From Spirochaetaceae bacterium (GTDB lineage: Bacteria; Spirochaetota; Spirochaetia; DSM-27196; SLAA01): a DNA stretch of 9,305 nt. The notes beneath the pieces were generated by a model. That model did not search any database. It was not told where the DNA came from and worked only from the letters and a program-made list of their open reading frames with translations. Shown here piece after piece: positions 1 through 5,414 of the stretch (positions are counted from its first letter, which is position 1; the number at the start of each line of letters is the position of its first letter). Location: positions 1 through 9,305 of the forward strand of contig PXEI01000085.1 of the NCBI GenBank assembly GCA_003564775.1, in the 5' to 3' direction. The translations under genes were made by a program, and so were the position numbers.

Positions 1-1115
1 CCGTAGATATCCCCAGTAAGGCTGTCCAGTACCCCGCGGCGGTAGTAAGCCCGGCCAAGAGGGACGTCGTACTCATCTCCAACCACACCGCCAAGTAGAC
101 CAAACTCAGTTTCGCCGCGCGGTAAGAGCCCCGGGGCATGGGAGACCCTACCCCGAATAACCCGCTCATCACCGTAGACATCGGTAATCACTACACGAAC
201 GTCGTTTAAACCCGGCAAGAGTGGGAACTCAGAGAGCTCGTAGCTACCAGGAGCCAATCGAGTGGTACGAAGCAGCCGCTCATTCAGGTAAATTGCCGCG
301 GTGCTTTCGGTCTCAACCTCAAACGAGGGCTGAAAACGGTCAGCCAGAATCGGGGTCGAGCCGATACCTTCCCGACGCTCTATCCCCAGCCCCATAACTG
401 GTTGGGATGTCTGAAAGCCAAGCGCATCAATGCGCGCGGTGCCAGCCGTAATGCGGGTGGTACCGGCAATGTCACGACTCAGCGCCGCTTCCCAGGTGTC
501 CAGTGCAAACTCTGCATCGTCCACCGAGTAGTTGAGCTTTGCGGCGGCGACAGTTTTTCCCAGACCAACTCTTGGCAGGAGCTCGAGGCCAAAGCGATCC
601 CGGGTGATCTCGGCGTCAAAGAACTCGCCGCCAAGGTCGGTCCGCTGGGCACTCAGATAGAAGGGAAGCGCAAGACTAAAGAATGAAGGCTCGACTATTG
701 GATCTCTGAGGAGCGTTCGAGTTCCACGCACCGAGAGGTTCTGAACAGGCTGTAGCGGCGCAGGCACCCGGAGTTCTGCGGTGAGCTCAGCTTCACGGTA
801 ATGTACCTGCAAGCCCACATCCGAGAGGTGTTCCAAACTCAGCCATTGGAGATCTTCCAGTTGGGCAAAAGCGTCCGGTGCCATCAAACCCTGAAGCAGA
901 GGTCTCAGCTCATCACCCCAAAAGGCCTCGGCTTGTCCATCGTTCTTTATGCGGGTTTCGATCATTGCTCTCCGGGTTATACGCCCATCACGCACACTAA
1001 TCTCAATCGGTACGATCATGGCATGGTCTTGCGCGGACAGGTTCGCACCAACAAAGGCTGTCAGGATGAGTACAAGTAGGAAACCTCGGTGTGCGCTCAA
1101 CAGCCGTGCAGACAT
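1..1115 (-). CDS. Outer-membrane usher of a chaperone-usher system (3' part missing)
   Basis: The frame is open from the start codon to the left edge of the window, giving about 371 codons of a protein that is normally 750-850 residues, so the rest lies outside. Ushers form the outer-membrane beta-barrel through which chaperone-bound subunits are assembled. A signal peptide is visible (basic start, hydrophobic core LLVLILTAFVGA, likely cut after LSA before QD). An N-terminal domain of about 100 residues ends in repeated Leu-rich positions and LRVPAP. Barrel-like alternating strands follow, then a plug-like segment (AIYLNERLL, APGSYELSEFPLLPGLNDV, VVITDVYGDER) and a return to barrel (GLLPRGETEFGLLGG, YYRRGVLDSLTGDIYG). 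No cysteines are seen. I chose ATG at 1115 because AAGG, overlapping the chaperone stop, sits 9 nt upstream. An in-frame ATG at 1124 lies too close to that ribosome binding site. The gene is the third of the pilin-chaperone-usher operon. Family call is confident; subclass is not. Confidence 0.85.
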   Translation of the reverse strand, partial: MSARLLSAHRGFLLVLILTAFVGANLSAQDHAMIVPIEISVRDGRITRRAMIETRIKNDGQAEAFWGDELRPLLQGLMAPDAFAQLEDLQWLSLEHLSDVGLQVHYREAELTAELRVPAPLQPVQNLSVRGTRTLLRDPIVEPSFFSLALPFYLSAQRTDLGGEFFDAEITRDRFGLELLPRVGLGKTVAAAKLNYSVDDAEFALDTWEAALSRDIAGTTRITAGTARIDALGFQTSQPVMGLGIERREGIGSTPILADRFQPSFEVETESTAAIYLNERLLRTTRLAPGSYELSEFPLLPGLNDVRVVITDVYGDERVIRGRVSHAPGLLPRGETEFGLLGGVVGDEYDVPLGRAYYRRGVLDSLTGDIY

Positions 1116-1126
1116 TTTTCTCATCC

Positions 1127-1891
1127 TTATCGTGAAAGCGAGAAGCTATGGTTTACTTCAAGAGTAGCCTCGTCCATGGGCTCAGGCAGCGACACCAACT
1201 GCACCACTCGTGCGCCCGCAAGAAGGTTTGTTCCGGCCAAGGTGCGCAAGTCTTGAGTGTTGAGTTCATAGACAACCGCCTCACCGGAGAGTGTTTCTCC
1301 CCTGATGACAATCTCGGCGTCGCGTACCACGGAGTGGCCAGTACCCACATTCTCAAACTCAAGCGCCAACACCCCAGCCTCAACTATGCTCCCGTTGCTT
1401 CCGGCGGTCTGAGCACTGTTTAGGACGATGTTGGGACGAGCATTTGGTGGAGAAATGTAGACAGCGCCAACGTAACGGTACATGAATGCCAGAGAAACCC
1501 CACCGGATGACGCAGCATCGGTCGGCCGTTCCTGCTCTACAGCAACCTGCTCCACAATAATACGATACGCCTGCTCACGCTCAAGACTCGCAGGGCCGCG
1601 CCACTGTACGCGAACAGCCTGAGTCTGACCTGGTTCCAGAAACAGCCGGTTTGGAAATACCATAAACTCTGCATCTGCAGGCTGGCGAAGCTCCTCACCG
1701 TTCGCCTGTAGTTCGCGAGTTGTCATGTGAATACGCACCGCAATGCTTTGTTCTTGAGTGTTGCTCACCCGAAAGGTACGTATACTGTCACGTCCGCTTG
1801 GGGTGAAACGCATTGAAAGCGGCTCAAGATTCAGTCCCCATGCCTGTGCGGTCACGAACATTGCAATTAAAAGCAGCGCTATTCGTTTCAT
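1127..1891 (-). CDS. Periplasmic pilus-assembly chaperone, PapD-like
   Basis: Codes for 254 residues, the usual size for the family. PapD-like chaperones bind secreted fibre subunits in the periplasm, donate a beta strand and deliver them to the usher. Visible features are a signal peptide (MKRIALLLIAMFVTAQA, cut before or near WGL), a first Ig-like domain with FRVSNTQEQSIAVRI, the family hallmark region PNRLFLEPGQTQAVRVQW at about 80-97, and EQAYRIIVEQ at about 106-115. The following YRYVGAVYI lies in the strand that normally zips to subunits. A second domain carries LALEFENVGTGHSVV (about 175-189) and ends in VNHSFSLSR. There are no cysteines, so no disulphide of the type seen in some chaperones. 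An AAAGGATGG ribosome binding site precedes the ATG. The gene sits between the secreted subunit gene (163-bp spacer) and the usher, whose ribosome binding site overlaps this stop codon, suggesting translational coupling. Confidence 0.9.
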   Translation of the reverse strand: MKRIALLLIAMFVTAQAWGLNLEPLSMRFTPSGRDSIRTFRVSNTQEQSIAVRIHMTTRELQANGEELRQPADAEFMVFPNRLFLEPGQTQAVRVQWRGPASLEREQAYRIIVEQVAVEQERPTDAASSGGVSLAFMYRYVGAVYISPPNARPNIVLNSAQTAGSNGSIVEAGVLALEFENVGTGHSVVRDAEIVIRGETLSGEAVVYELNTQDLRTLAGTNLLAGARVVQLVSLPEPMDEATLEVNHSFSLSR

Positions 1892-1913
1892 TGCTCTACC
1901 ATCCTTTCATCCG

Positions 1914-1961
1914 TCTGTAATGCGGTTCATCTATAATGCGACTCGTCTATAATGCCACTAT
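1914..1961. repeat. Three tandem 16-bp repeats upstream of the chaperone gene
   Basis: Units begin at 1914, 1930 and 1946 and share the core TCTATAATGC on the plus strand (first copy TCTGTAATGC). Units 2 and 3 agree at 13 of 16 bases and units 1 and 2 at 12 of 16. On the transcribed strand each reads GCATTATAGA followed by a variable hexamer. The array ends about 22 bp before the chaperone ATG, so it would lie in the leader next to the ribosome binding site. It could be a protein or RNA binding array, or slippage-born filler; the sequence does not decide. Confidence 0.7.
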
Positions 1962-1974
1962 AACCCGAAATGGC

Positions 1975-1997
1975 GTGGGCGCCTTGCAGGCGCCCAC
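1975..1997 (-). promoter_or_regulatory. Hairpin between pilin-like and chaperone genes (attenuator or processing element)
   Basis: A perfect 9-bp stem (GTGGGCGCC with GGCGCCCAC) closes the loop at 1984-1988. It lies 57 bp after the pilin-like stop codon and about 85 bp before the chaperone start. On the operon (minus) strand the stem is followed by GCCATTTCGGG rather than a U-run, so it is unlikely to be a complete intrinsic terminator. It is more likely a partial attenuator or a 3' stabiliser that keeps subunit mRNA more abundant than chaperone-usher mRNA. The plus-strand side has GGTTTTT five bases after the stem, so a terminator for rare antisense transcripts is also possible. Confidence 0.6.
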
Positions 1998-2002
1998 TCC
2001 CG

Positions 2003-2026
2003 GTTTTTACTTGCGTTTTTACTTAC
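2003..2026. repeat. Two 12-bp tandem repeats next to the hairpin
   Basis: GTTTTTACTTGC at 2003-2014 is followed directly by GTTTTTACTTAC at 2015-2026, 11 of 12 bases identical. On the operon strand this gives two A5 tracts between the pilin-like stop and the hairpin. Function is unknown; two phased A tracts or an unstructured single-stranded landing site are possible. Confidence 0.65.
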
Positions 2027-2054
2027 TGTCCTCAGACTCTATTCGTCAAGCCGC

Positions 2055-2570
2055 CTATTCTTCTGCGGTAATCGTAAAGGTCAAAGTATCTGAATAGTCA
2101 CCGTCAAAGAGATTCTCATTCAACGCATCGTAACTAATGGTCAGGTCTCTCACGTCACCCTGGTGGCCTAAACCCGATCCGGTGCGTCCGGTACGCGTTG
2201 CAAAGGTAAAGGAACCGTTTGCTGTGTCGACCTCTTCTGAATCGTAGTTCAGATCGTAGGCAAGCATGTCGGGGTCGTCATAACTGCCAACAAGGTTAAA
2301 GCCGTTAGCAGACTCTATCGATACCGTGTACCCGCCGCGCACATTGCTGCGCTCGGTCACCTGCGCTATGAGCCGGTCATTCACCACCGACTGCAGGTCT
2401 AACGCCTCAGCATCTACGCCAGTAATGGAAATATCTACCCGTGCCGGAACATTTCCACCAATCGTCAAGCTATCGGAATCTGTAGTCTGAAATGCCGGGG
2501 TGGCAAAAGCCGCCATCGAACCAACCATCATGAAAACTCCTGCAACCATCGTCATTTTTGAAATACGCAT
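2055..2570 (-). CDS. Secreted fibre-subunit (pilin-like) protein of the chaperone-usher operon
   Basis: Encodes 171 residues with a clear signal peptide (MRISKMTMVAGVFMMVGSMAAFA, likely cut before TPAF). The mature part of about 148 residues is acidic, contains no cysteine, and is rich in short alternating hydrophobic segments (VPARVDISITG, GGYTVSIESANGFNLVG, RDLTISYDAL). It ends in GDYSDTLTFTITAEE, the C-terminal strand pattern seen in DUF4402/spore-coat-U-like fibre subunits. Its first mature residues, about 24-40 (TPAFQTTDSDSLTIGG), could serve as the donor-strand extension. ATG at 2570 follows an excellent ribosome binding site, GAGGAGG, 7 nt away. It is the first gene of the operon, directly behind a sigma-54 promoter. 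I infer the structural-subunit role from secretion, fold pattern and neighbours; I cannot assign a specific family with certainty, and no adhesin-type two-domain partner is visible in the window. Confidence 0.72.
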   Translation of the reverse strand: MRISKMTMVAGVFMMVGSMAAFATPAFQTTDSDSLTIGGNVPARVDISITGVDAEALDLQSVVNDRLIAQVTERSNVRGGYTVSIESANGFNLVGSYDDPDMLAYDLNYDSEEVDTANGSFTFATRTGRTGSGLGHQGDVRDLTISYDALNENLFDGDYSDTLTFTITAEE

Positions 2571-2594
2571 TTTTGCGCCTCCTCAAGTATTTGT

Positions 2595-2621
2595 ACCAAT
2601 ACTTATGCATATTGCGTGCCA
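2595..2621 (-). promoter_or_regulatory. Sigma-54 (-24/-12) promoter of the pilin-like operon
   Basis: The minus strand reads TGGCAC-GCAAT-ATGC, with TGGCAC at 2621-2616, a 5-base spacer and ATGC at 2610-2607. The consensus is TGGCAC-N5-TTGC, so there is one mismatch, and the invariant GG and GC are present at the correct 10-base separation. The predicted start is near 2595, leaving a leader of about 25 nt that contains the GAGGAGG ribosome binding site. The closest upstream gene encodes a sigma-54 activator with GAFTGA, which supports the call. Confidence 0.8.
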
Positions 2622-2622
2622 A

Positions 2623-2819
2623 GCAAGGGAACACTGCTAAAGAAACCGCATGAAATCTTCAAAGATAGGGGTAAATCAATGGAAAAATAGCTATTGGTGA
2701 TAATTGCCGTGATATCACTGCCGAAAATTGCTCAGAGGCACGCCAACTCGAGCCTTCGAAACAGGTATTTGCCAGTTGTTAGGCTCATTGTGAGCTCTCG
2801 GCGCATTCCCTCGACCATG
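2623..2819. other. Non-coding spacer between enhancer-like palindromes and sigma-54 promoter
   Basis: No convincing gene is seen here. The stretch around 2640-2720 is clearly AT-richer than the flanking genes and holds a perfect 10-bp palindrome GTGATATCAC (2709-2718). A smaller inverted repeat GCTCA-TTG-TGAGC lies at 2783-2795. An AT-rich segment between enhancer and sigma-54 promoter fits a looping region, but I found no good IHF consensus. Confidence 0.45.
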
Positions 2820-2872
2820 ATCTCGACACCAGGGTCGAGATTGTCAGCCAAGGCTCGACCAAGATGTCGAGC
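2820..2872. promoter_or_regulatory. Twin palindromes, candidate upstream activating sequences
   Basis: Two inverted repeats share arms and spacing. Site 1 is ATCTCGAC-N6-GTCGAGAT at 2820-2841, with 8-bp arms. Site 2 is GCTCGAC-N6-GTCGAGC at 2853-2872, with 7-bp arms. Their centres are 32 bp apart, about three helical turns, so both face the same side of the DNA. An extra half-site CTCGAC lies at 2810-2815, and site 2 is further nested in GTCAGC/GCTGAC (2843-2848, 2871-2876). They lie roughly 235 and 267 bp upstream of the predicted start, within reach of enhancer looping. They begin just after the regulator stop codon and are not followed by a U-run on the minus strand, so a terminator reading is weaker. 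Confidence 0.6.
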
Positions 2873-2885
2873 TGACGGGTGTGAG

Positions 2886-4295
2886 CTACTGAGCCCCGGG
2901 AGCACGGAGACCAAGACGCTCCAGCCGGCTACGAAATCTGCGCTCTCCAATGCCAAGCAGCCGTGCCGCCTCGCTCTGGTTACCCTCTGCTTTCTCCAGC
3001 GCCTCACGGACGAGCTCTCGCTCAAATGCCCGCAAGCGGGCATCAAGCAAACTATTGCCCTCATCACATTGCGTCTCGTCGTCTATGCAGCCTGCGGCAC
3101 TTAGTTCGCTTTCGAACTGCAGGTGTTGCGGCAGGTCACCGAGCCGAATGATTGTCCCGCGTGCCAGAACCACTACGCTCTCAATGGTGTTCTCTAGTTC
3201 ACGAATATTGCCGGGGTAGTGATAACGCATAAAGCATTGGCGAGCTTCTTGAGAAACACCCTCAATCACCTTGCCGTTGCTCTGGGCAAAGCGCTGGAGA
3301 AATGAGTCCAGTAACAGTGGGATGTCCTCTTTGCGCTCGCGCAACGGCGGAACCTGAATTCCAATGACTCGGAGCCGGTAGTACAGATCCTCGCGGAACT
3401 CCTGACTGTCAACCATGTCTTTGAGGCTGCGGTTGGTGGCGGCGACAATGCGAGCATCGAAACTTACGCTAGTATTAGAGCCCACCGGCTCGACCTGCTT
3501 GAACTGGAGTGCGCGCAGAAGCTTCACCTGCATGGAAAGGGGGATCTCTCCAACCTCATCAATGAACAAGGTGCCGCCGTCAGCCGCTTGAAAGCGCCCC
3601 TCACGGTCGGCGGTCGCCCCGGTGAACGCGCCCTTTTTGGCGCCAAAGAGCTCGGCCTCTATCAAACTTTCGGGCAAGGCCGCGCAGTTGACCACCACGA
3701 ACGGGCCGTCCTTCCGGGGGCCAGCACGATGCATTGCTCGGGCAAGCACCTCTTTGCCTGTTCCGCTCTCGCCTTCTATCAGCACATTTGCAGTACCCGT
3801 AGACGAGCGCCCTAACACGCTGAGGACTGATCTCATTTTGTCGCTGAGCGAGTTGAGTAACAGGTTCCCATCCTGCTCGGCGGTAACGACATCGGACATC
3901 GCATTACCCTCGCGCAGTTCCTGGCTGCGTTGAAGCGAGCGCAGAATAACTCGCTGTATATCGGAGCCCTTTAGCGGCTTAACCAGGTAGTCGTCGGCAC
4001 CGTGGCGCAGGAACTCAACCGCGTCGCCAACAGACTCGTGTGCGGTAATTACAATTACCGGTGTCTCGGGATTCAGAGCGTGCATGTGGTCAACCAAGTC
4101 CATTCCGGTGCCGTCCGGCAAGAAGTGATCAATCAGGATTAGATCAACCGAACGCGTATCACAGATCTCAATTCCGCCGGTAAGTGTTTCTGCACGCAAA
4201 AAGGTAATCTCGGTTTGTTCAATAGAGGAACATGCGGCGCCAATGATTTCAAGCTGTACCGGATCATCATCAACAGCAAGAAGTGTATAGGACAT
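2886..4295 (-). CDS. NtrC-family sigma-54-dependent response regulator
   Basis: A 469-residue protein, the standard length for a REC-AAA+-HTH activator. The receiver domain (about 1-122) has the acidic pocket DDD at 9-11, phospho-acceptor D56 (DLILID), switch T84 and K106. The AAA+ domain (about 146-380) has Walker A GESGTGKE at 175-182, the sigma-54 contact loop GAFTGA at 222-227, Walker B GTLFIDE at 241-247, and the REDLYYRL arginine-finger region at about 301-308. The C-terminal Fis-type helix-turn-helix lies at about 425-465 (EGNQSEAARLLGIGERRFRSRLERLG). All catalytic motifs are intact, so it should be activated by phosphorylation and drive sigma-54 promoters. ATG at 4295 has ribosome binding site TAAGGAG 8 nt upstream. 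No sensor kinase is adjacent in the window, so it is an orphan here. Its likely target is the pilin-like operon directly downstream, whose sigma-54 promoter and paired palindromes lie in the intervening 315 bp. Confidence 0.95.
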   Translation of the reverse strand: MSYTLLAVDDDPVQLEIIGAACSSIEQTEITFLRAETLTGGIEICDTRSVDLILIDHFLPDGTGMDLVDHMHALNPETPVIVITAHESVGDAVEFLRHGADDYLVKPLKGSDIQRVILRSLQRSQELREGNAMSDVVTAEQDGNLLLNSLSDKMRSVLSVLGRSSTGTANVLIEGESGTGKEVLARAMHRAGPRKDGPFVVVNCAALPESLIEAELFGAKKGAFTGATADREGRFQAADGGTLFIDEVGEIPLSMQVKLLRALQFKQVEPVGSNTSVSFDARIVAATNRSLKDMVDSQEFREDLYYRLRVIGIQVPPLRERKEDIPLLLDSFLQRFAQSNGKVIEGVSQEARQCFMRYHYPGNIRELENTIESVVVLARGTIIRLGDLPQHLQFESELSAAGCIDDETQCDEGNSLLDARLRAFERELVREALEKAEGNQSEAARLLGIGERRFRSRLERLGLRAPGAQ

Positions 4296-4541
4296 AGGTA
4301 TAACTCCTTACTCAGCTAACTCGGACTAACCGCATGCCGCAATCTTCACCTGGCACACGGCTGCGCATACAGAGTTACTACTTCGAGTATAACTCGCTTC
4401 TAGTACATCGACATAGAACCGCCTGGGCCTTTAGTCGAGCGTGGACTATTGTTTGTAGCTTAACGCCTTGCGCACCGCGGTTTGCTCCTCACACCGACCC
4501 CGACTATACTTACGCGCATGGATCACCAAGGAGGCCGTAGA
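4296..4541. other. Divergent intergenic region between response regulator and thioesterase
   Basis: No gene is supported here. It carries a bulged inverted repeat at 4372-4395 (arms GAGTTA/TAACTC plus four inner pairs) whose right half contains a minus-strand TATACT (4391-4386), a possible -10 for the regulator with a poor -35. The 9-mer GAGTTATAC occurs twice on the minus strand, at 4395-4387 and at 4306-4298, the latter overlapping the regulator ribosome binding site. The plus-strand thioesterase promoter is listed separately. Confidence 0.4.
4482..4509 (+). promoter_or_regulatory. Probable sigma-70 promoter of the thioesterase gene
   Basis: TTGCTC at 4482-4487 and TATACT at 4504-4509 are separated by 16 bases. 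A start near 4516 would give a leader of about 26 nt that includes AAGGAGG (4528-4534) before the GTG start. The arrangement agrees with the chosen start codon; the -35 is only a partial match. Confidence 0.5.
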
Positions 4542-5078
4542 GTGCCTAACCCCTACGTCGGTTCCGAGAACTACAACTGTTTTGGGTGTGCCCCGCACAA
4601 TGAAAGCGGACTGCGGATGGAGTTTGTTCGCCATGAGGACGGCAGCGTCTCTGCCGACTGGGAGCCCCGACGAGAGTTTGAAGGGTTTCCGGGGTTGGTG
4701 CATGGTGGAATTCAGGCCACCCTGGCCGATGAGACCGCGGCATGGATGATACACTCGGTACTCGGAACGGCCGGGGTCACCAAGGAACTCCACACGCGGT
4801 ATCACAAGCCTGCCCGGTTTGAGGACGGCCCGTTACACATTGAGGCCCGAGAGACCGGCCGCGAAGGCCGCGAGGTAGAGATCACCGTCACGATCTCAGC
4901 CGCTGGCGCTGGAACGAGCGGCGATGGCGACGCGGGTGCGGGCGAAGCCGCCACTACAACCGCGCCCGGCGCCGCTGGCACGGTTCTCACCACCGCGGTC
5001 TGCCGGTTTGTGCTGTTTAGCGAGGACTACGCCCGGAAGCGCCTTGGCTTCCCGGGGGCGGCAGCCTTTGAGAACTAG
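4542..5078 (+). CDS. PaaI-type hotdog-fold thioesterase with a low-complexity loop insertion
   Basis: Encodes about 178 residues. The hotdog signature HGGIQATLADE (about 54-64) contains the HGG that contacts the thioester and the acidic pair D63/E64 expected in the active site. An N-terminal NCFGC (C13, C16) followed by NESGL matches the opening of this thioesterase subgroup. The expected strands follow (TKELHTRYHKPARFEDGPLHIEAR, EVEITVTIS, TVLTTAVCRFVLFS). Between the last two strands, where relatives have a short turn, there is an insert of about 27 residues rich in Gly, Ala and Thr (about 120-146; bases 4899-4979). GTG at 4542 is chosen because AAGGAGG lies 7 nt upstream; in-frame ATG 4518 and TTG 4482 lie at or before the predicted transcript start. 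It probably hydrolyses an acyl-CoA; the substrate is unknown. It is the only plus-strand gene and converges on the thioredoxin-like gene with 14 bp between stops. Confidence 0.85.
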   Translation: MPNPYVGSENYNCFGCAPHNESGLRMEFVRHEDGSVSADWEPRREFEGFPGLVHGGIQATLADETAAWMIHSVLGTAGVTKELHTRYHKPARFEDGPLHIEARETGREGREVEITVTISAAGAGTSGDGDAGAGEAATTTAPGAAGTVLTTAVCRFVLFSEDYARKRLGFPGAAAFEN

Positions 5079-5092
5079 CTGCCGGGCAGGTG

Positions 5093-5332
5093 CTATTTGT
5101 AGGCTTGCAGCTTCTCTGCTACTTCCTCGGCAGTGAAAACCTTTCCGGAACCAACAGGAATTCCGTCTACGGCATACCCGGGGGTGCGCATAACGCCCAT
5201 CTCTATGATCTGGTCCATGTCCGTGACCTTCTCTACACCTGCCTCCAGGCCGATCTGCTCCATAGCAGCGCGTACGTTCTTCTCCAGGTTCTGACAGTTA
5301 GCGCAACCAGGGCCCAGTATTTGAATAGTCAT
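5093..5332 (-). CDS. Small thioredoxin-like redox-active disulfide protein
   Basis: A 79-residue protein of the short thioredoxin-fold group often named redox-active disulfide protein 2 (MTH895-like). The active site is GCANC, with C10 and C13 in ILGPGCANCQNLEKNV. TP at about 50-51 (MRTPGYAVDG) supplies the conserved cis-proline opposite the active site, and a C-terminal helix (TAEEVAEKLQAY) closes the fold. There is no signal peptide, so it should be cytoplasmic. It probably reduces or oxidises disulphides of unknown partners; in other genomes the family often sits beside permeases or arsenic genes, but none is here. The ribosome binding site GGAGG lies before the ATG, and its own promoter lies in the 82-bp gap after fapA. 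Confidence 0.88.
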   Translation of the reverse strand: MTIQILGPGCANCQNLEKNVRAAMEQIGLEAGVEKVTDMDQIIEMGVMRTPGYAVDGIPVGSGKVFTAEEVAEKLQAYK

Positions 5333-5365
5333 AGATTATCTCCCTCCTCGGTGTTCGATAGCTCT

Positions 5366-5401
5366 TATTGGCATTTTGGGCAAAAAGACATGCTTTGTCA
5401 A
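5366..5401 (-). promoter_or_regulatory. Probable sigma-70 promoter of the thioredoxin-like gene
   Basis: The minus strand has a perfect -35 TTGACA (5401-5396), a 17-base spacer and CAAAAT (5378-5373) as an imperfect -10. The start would fall near 5366, giving a leader of about 34 nt with GGAGG. A short inverted repeat GACA-N5-TGTC overlaps the -35 and could be an operator, though it is too short to weigh heavily. Confidence 0.5.
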
Positions 5402-5414
5402 GGTTTTCCGTGCG

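Noticed and set aside
402..686. Plus-strand reading frame at the left end
   Set aside because: It lies antisense to the usher frame, which is open across the whole region and shows usher features.
1932..1953. Two perfect TATAAT hexamers on the plus strand within the 16-bp repeats, followed by the hairpin and a T5 run, hinting at a short antisense RNA
   Set aside because: No -35 element at proper spacing was found and the hexamers are a by-product of the repeat core; too weak to annotate.
2820..2872. The twin palindromes as an intrinsic terminator for the response regulator
   Set aside because: Neither stem is followed by a U-run on the minus strand, and the matched arms and 32-bp phasing fit a protein-binding site better; a Rho-type or processing role is not excluded.
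4351..4368. TGGCAC followed by CTGCGC on the plus strand, resembling a second sigma-54 promoter
   Set aside because: The GG-to-GC distance is 9 or 11 bases instead of 10, and the thioesterase downstream has a better sigma-70 candidate.
5079..5092. CTGCCGGGCAG between the two convergent genes as a bidirectional terminator
   Set aside because: At most four pairs with a three-base loop and no T-run on either strand.
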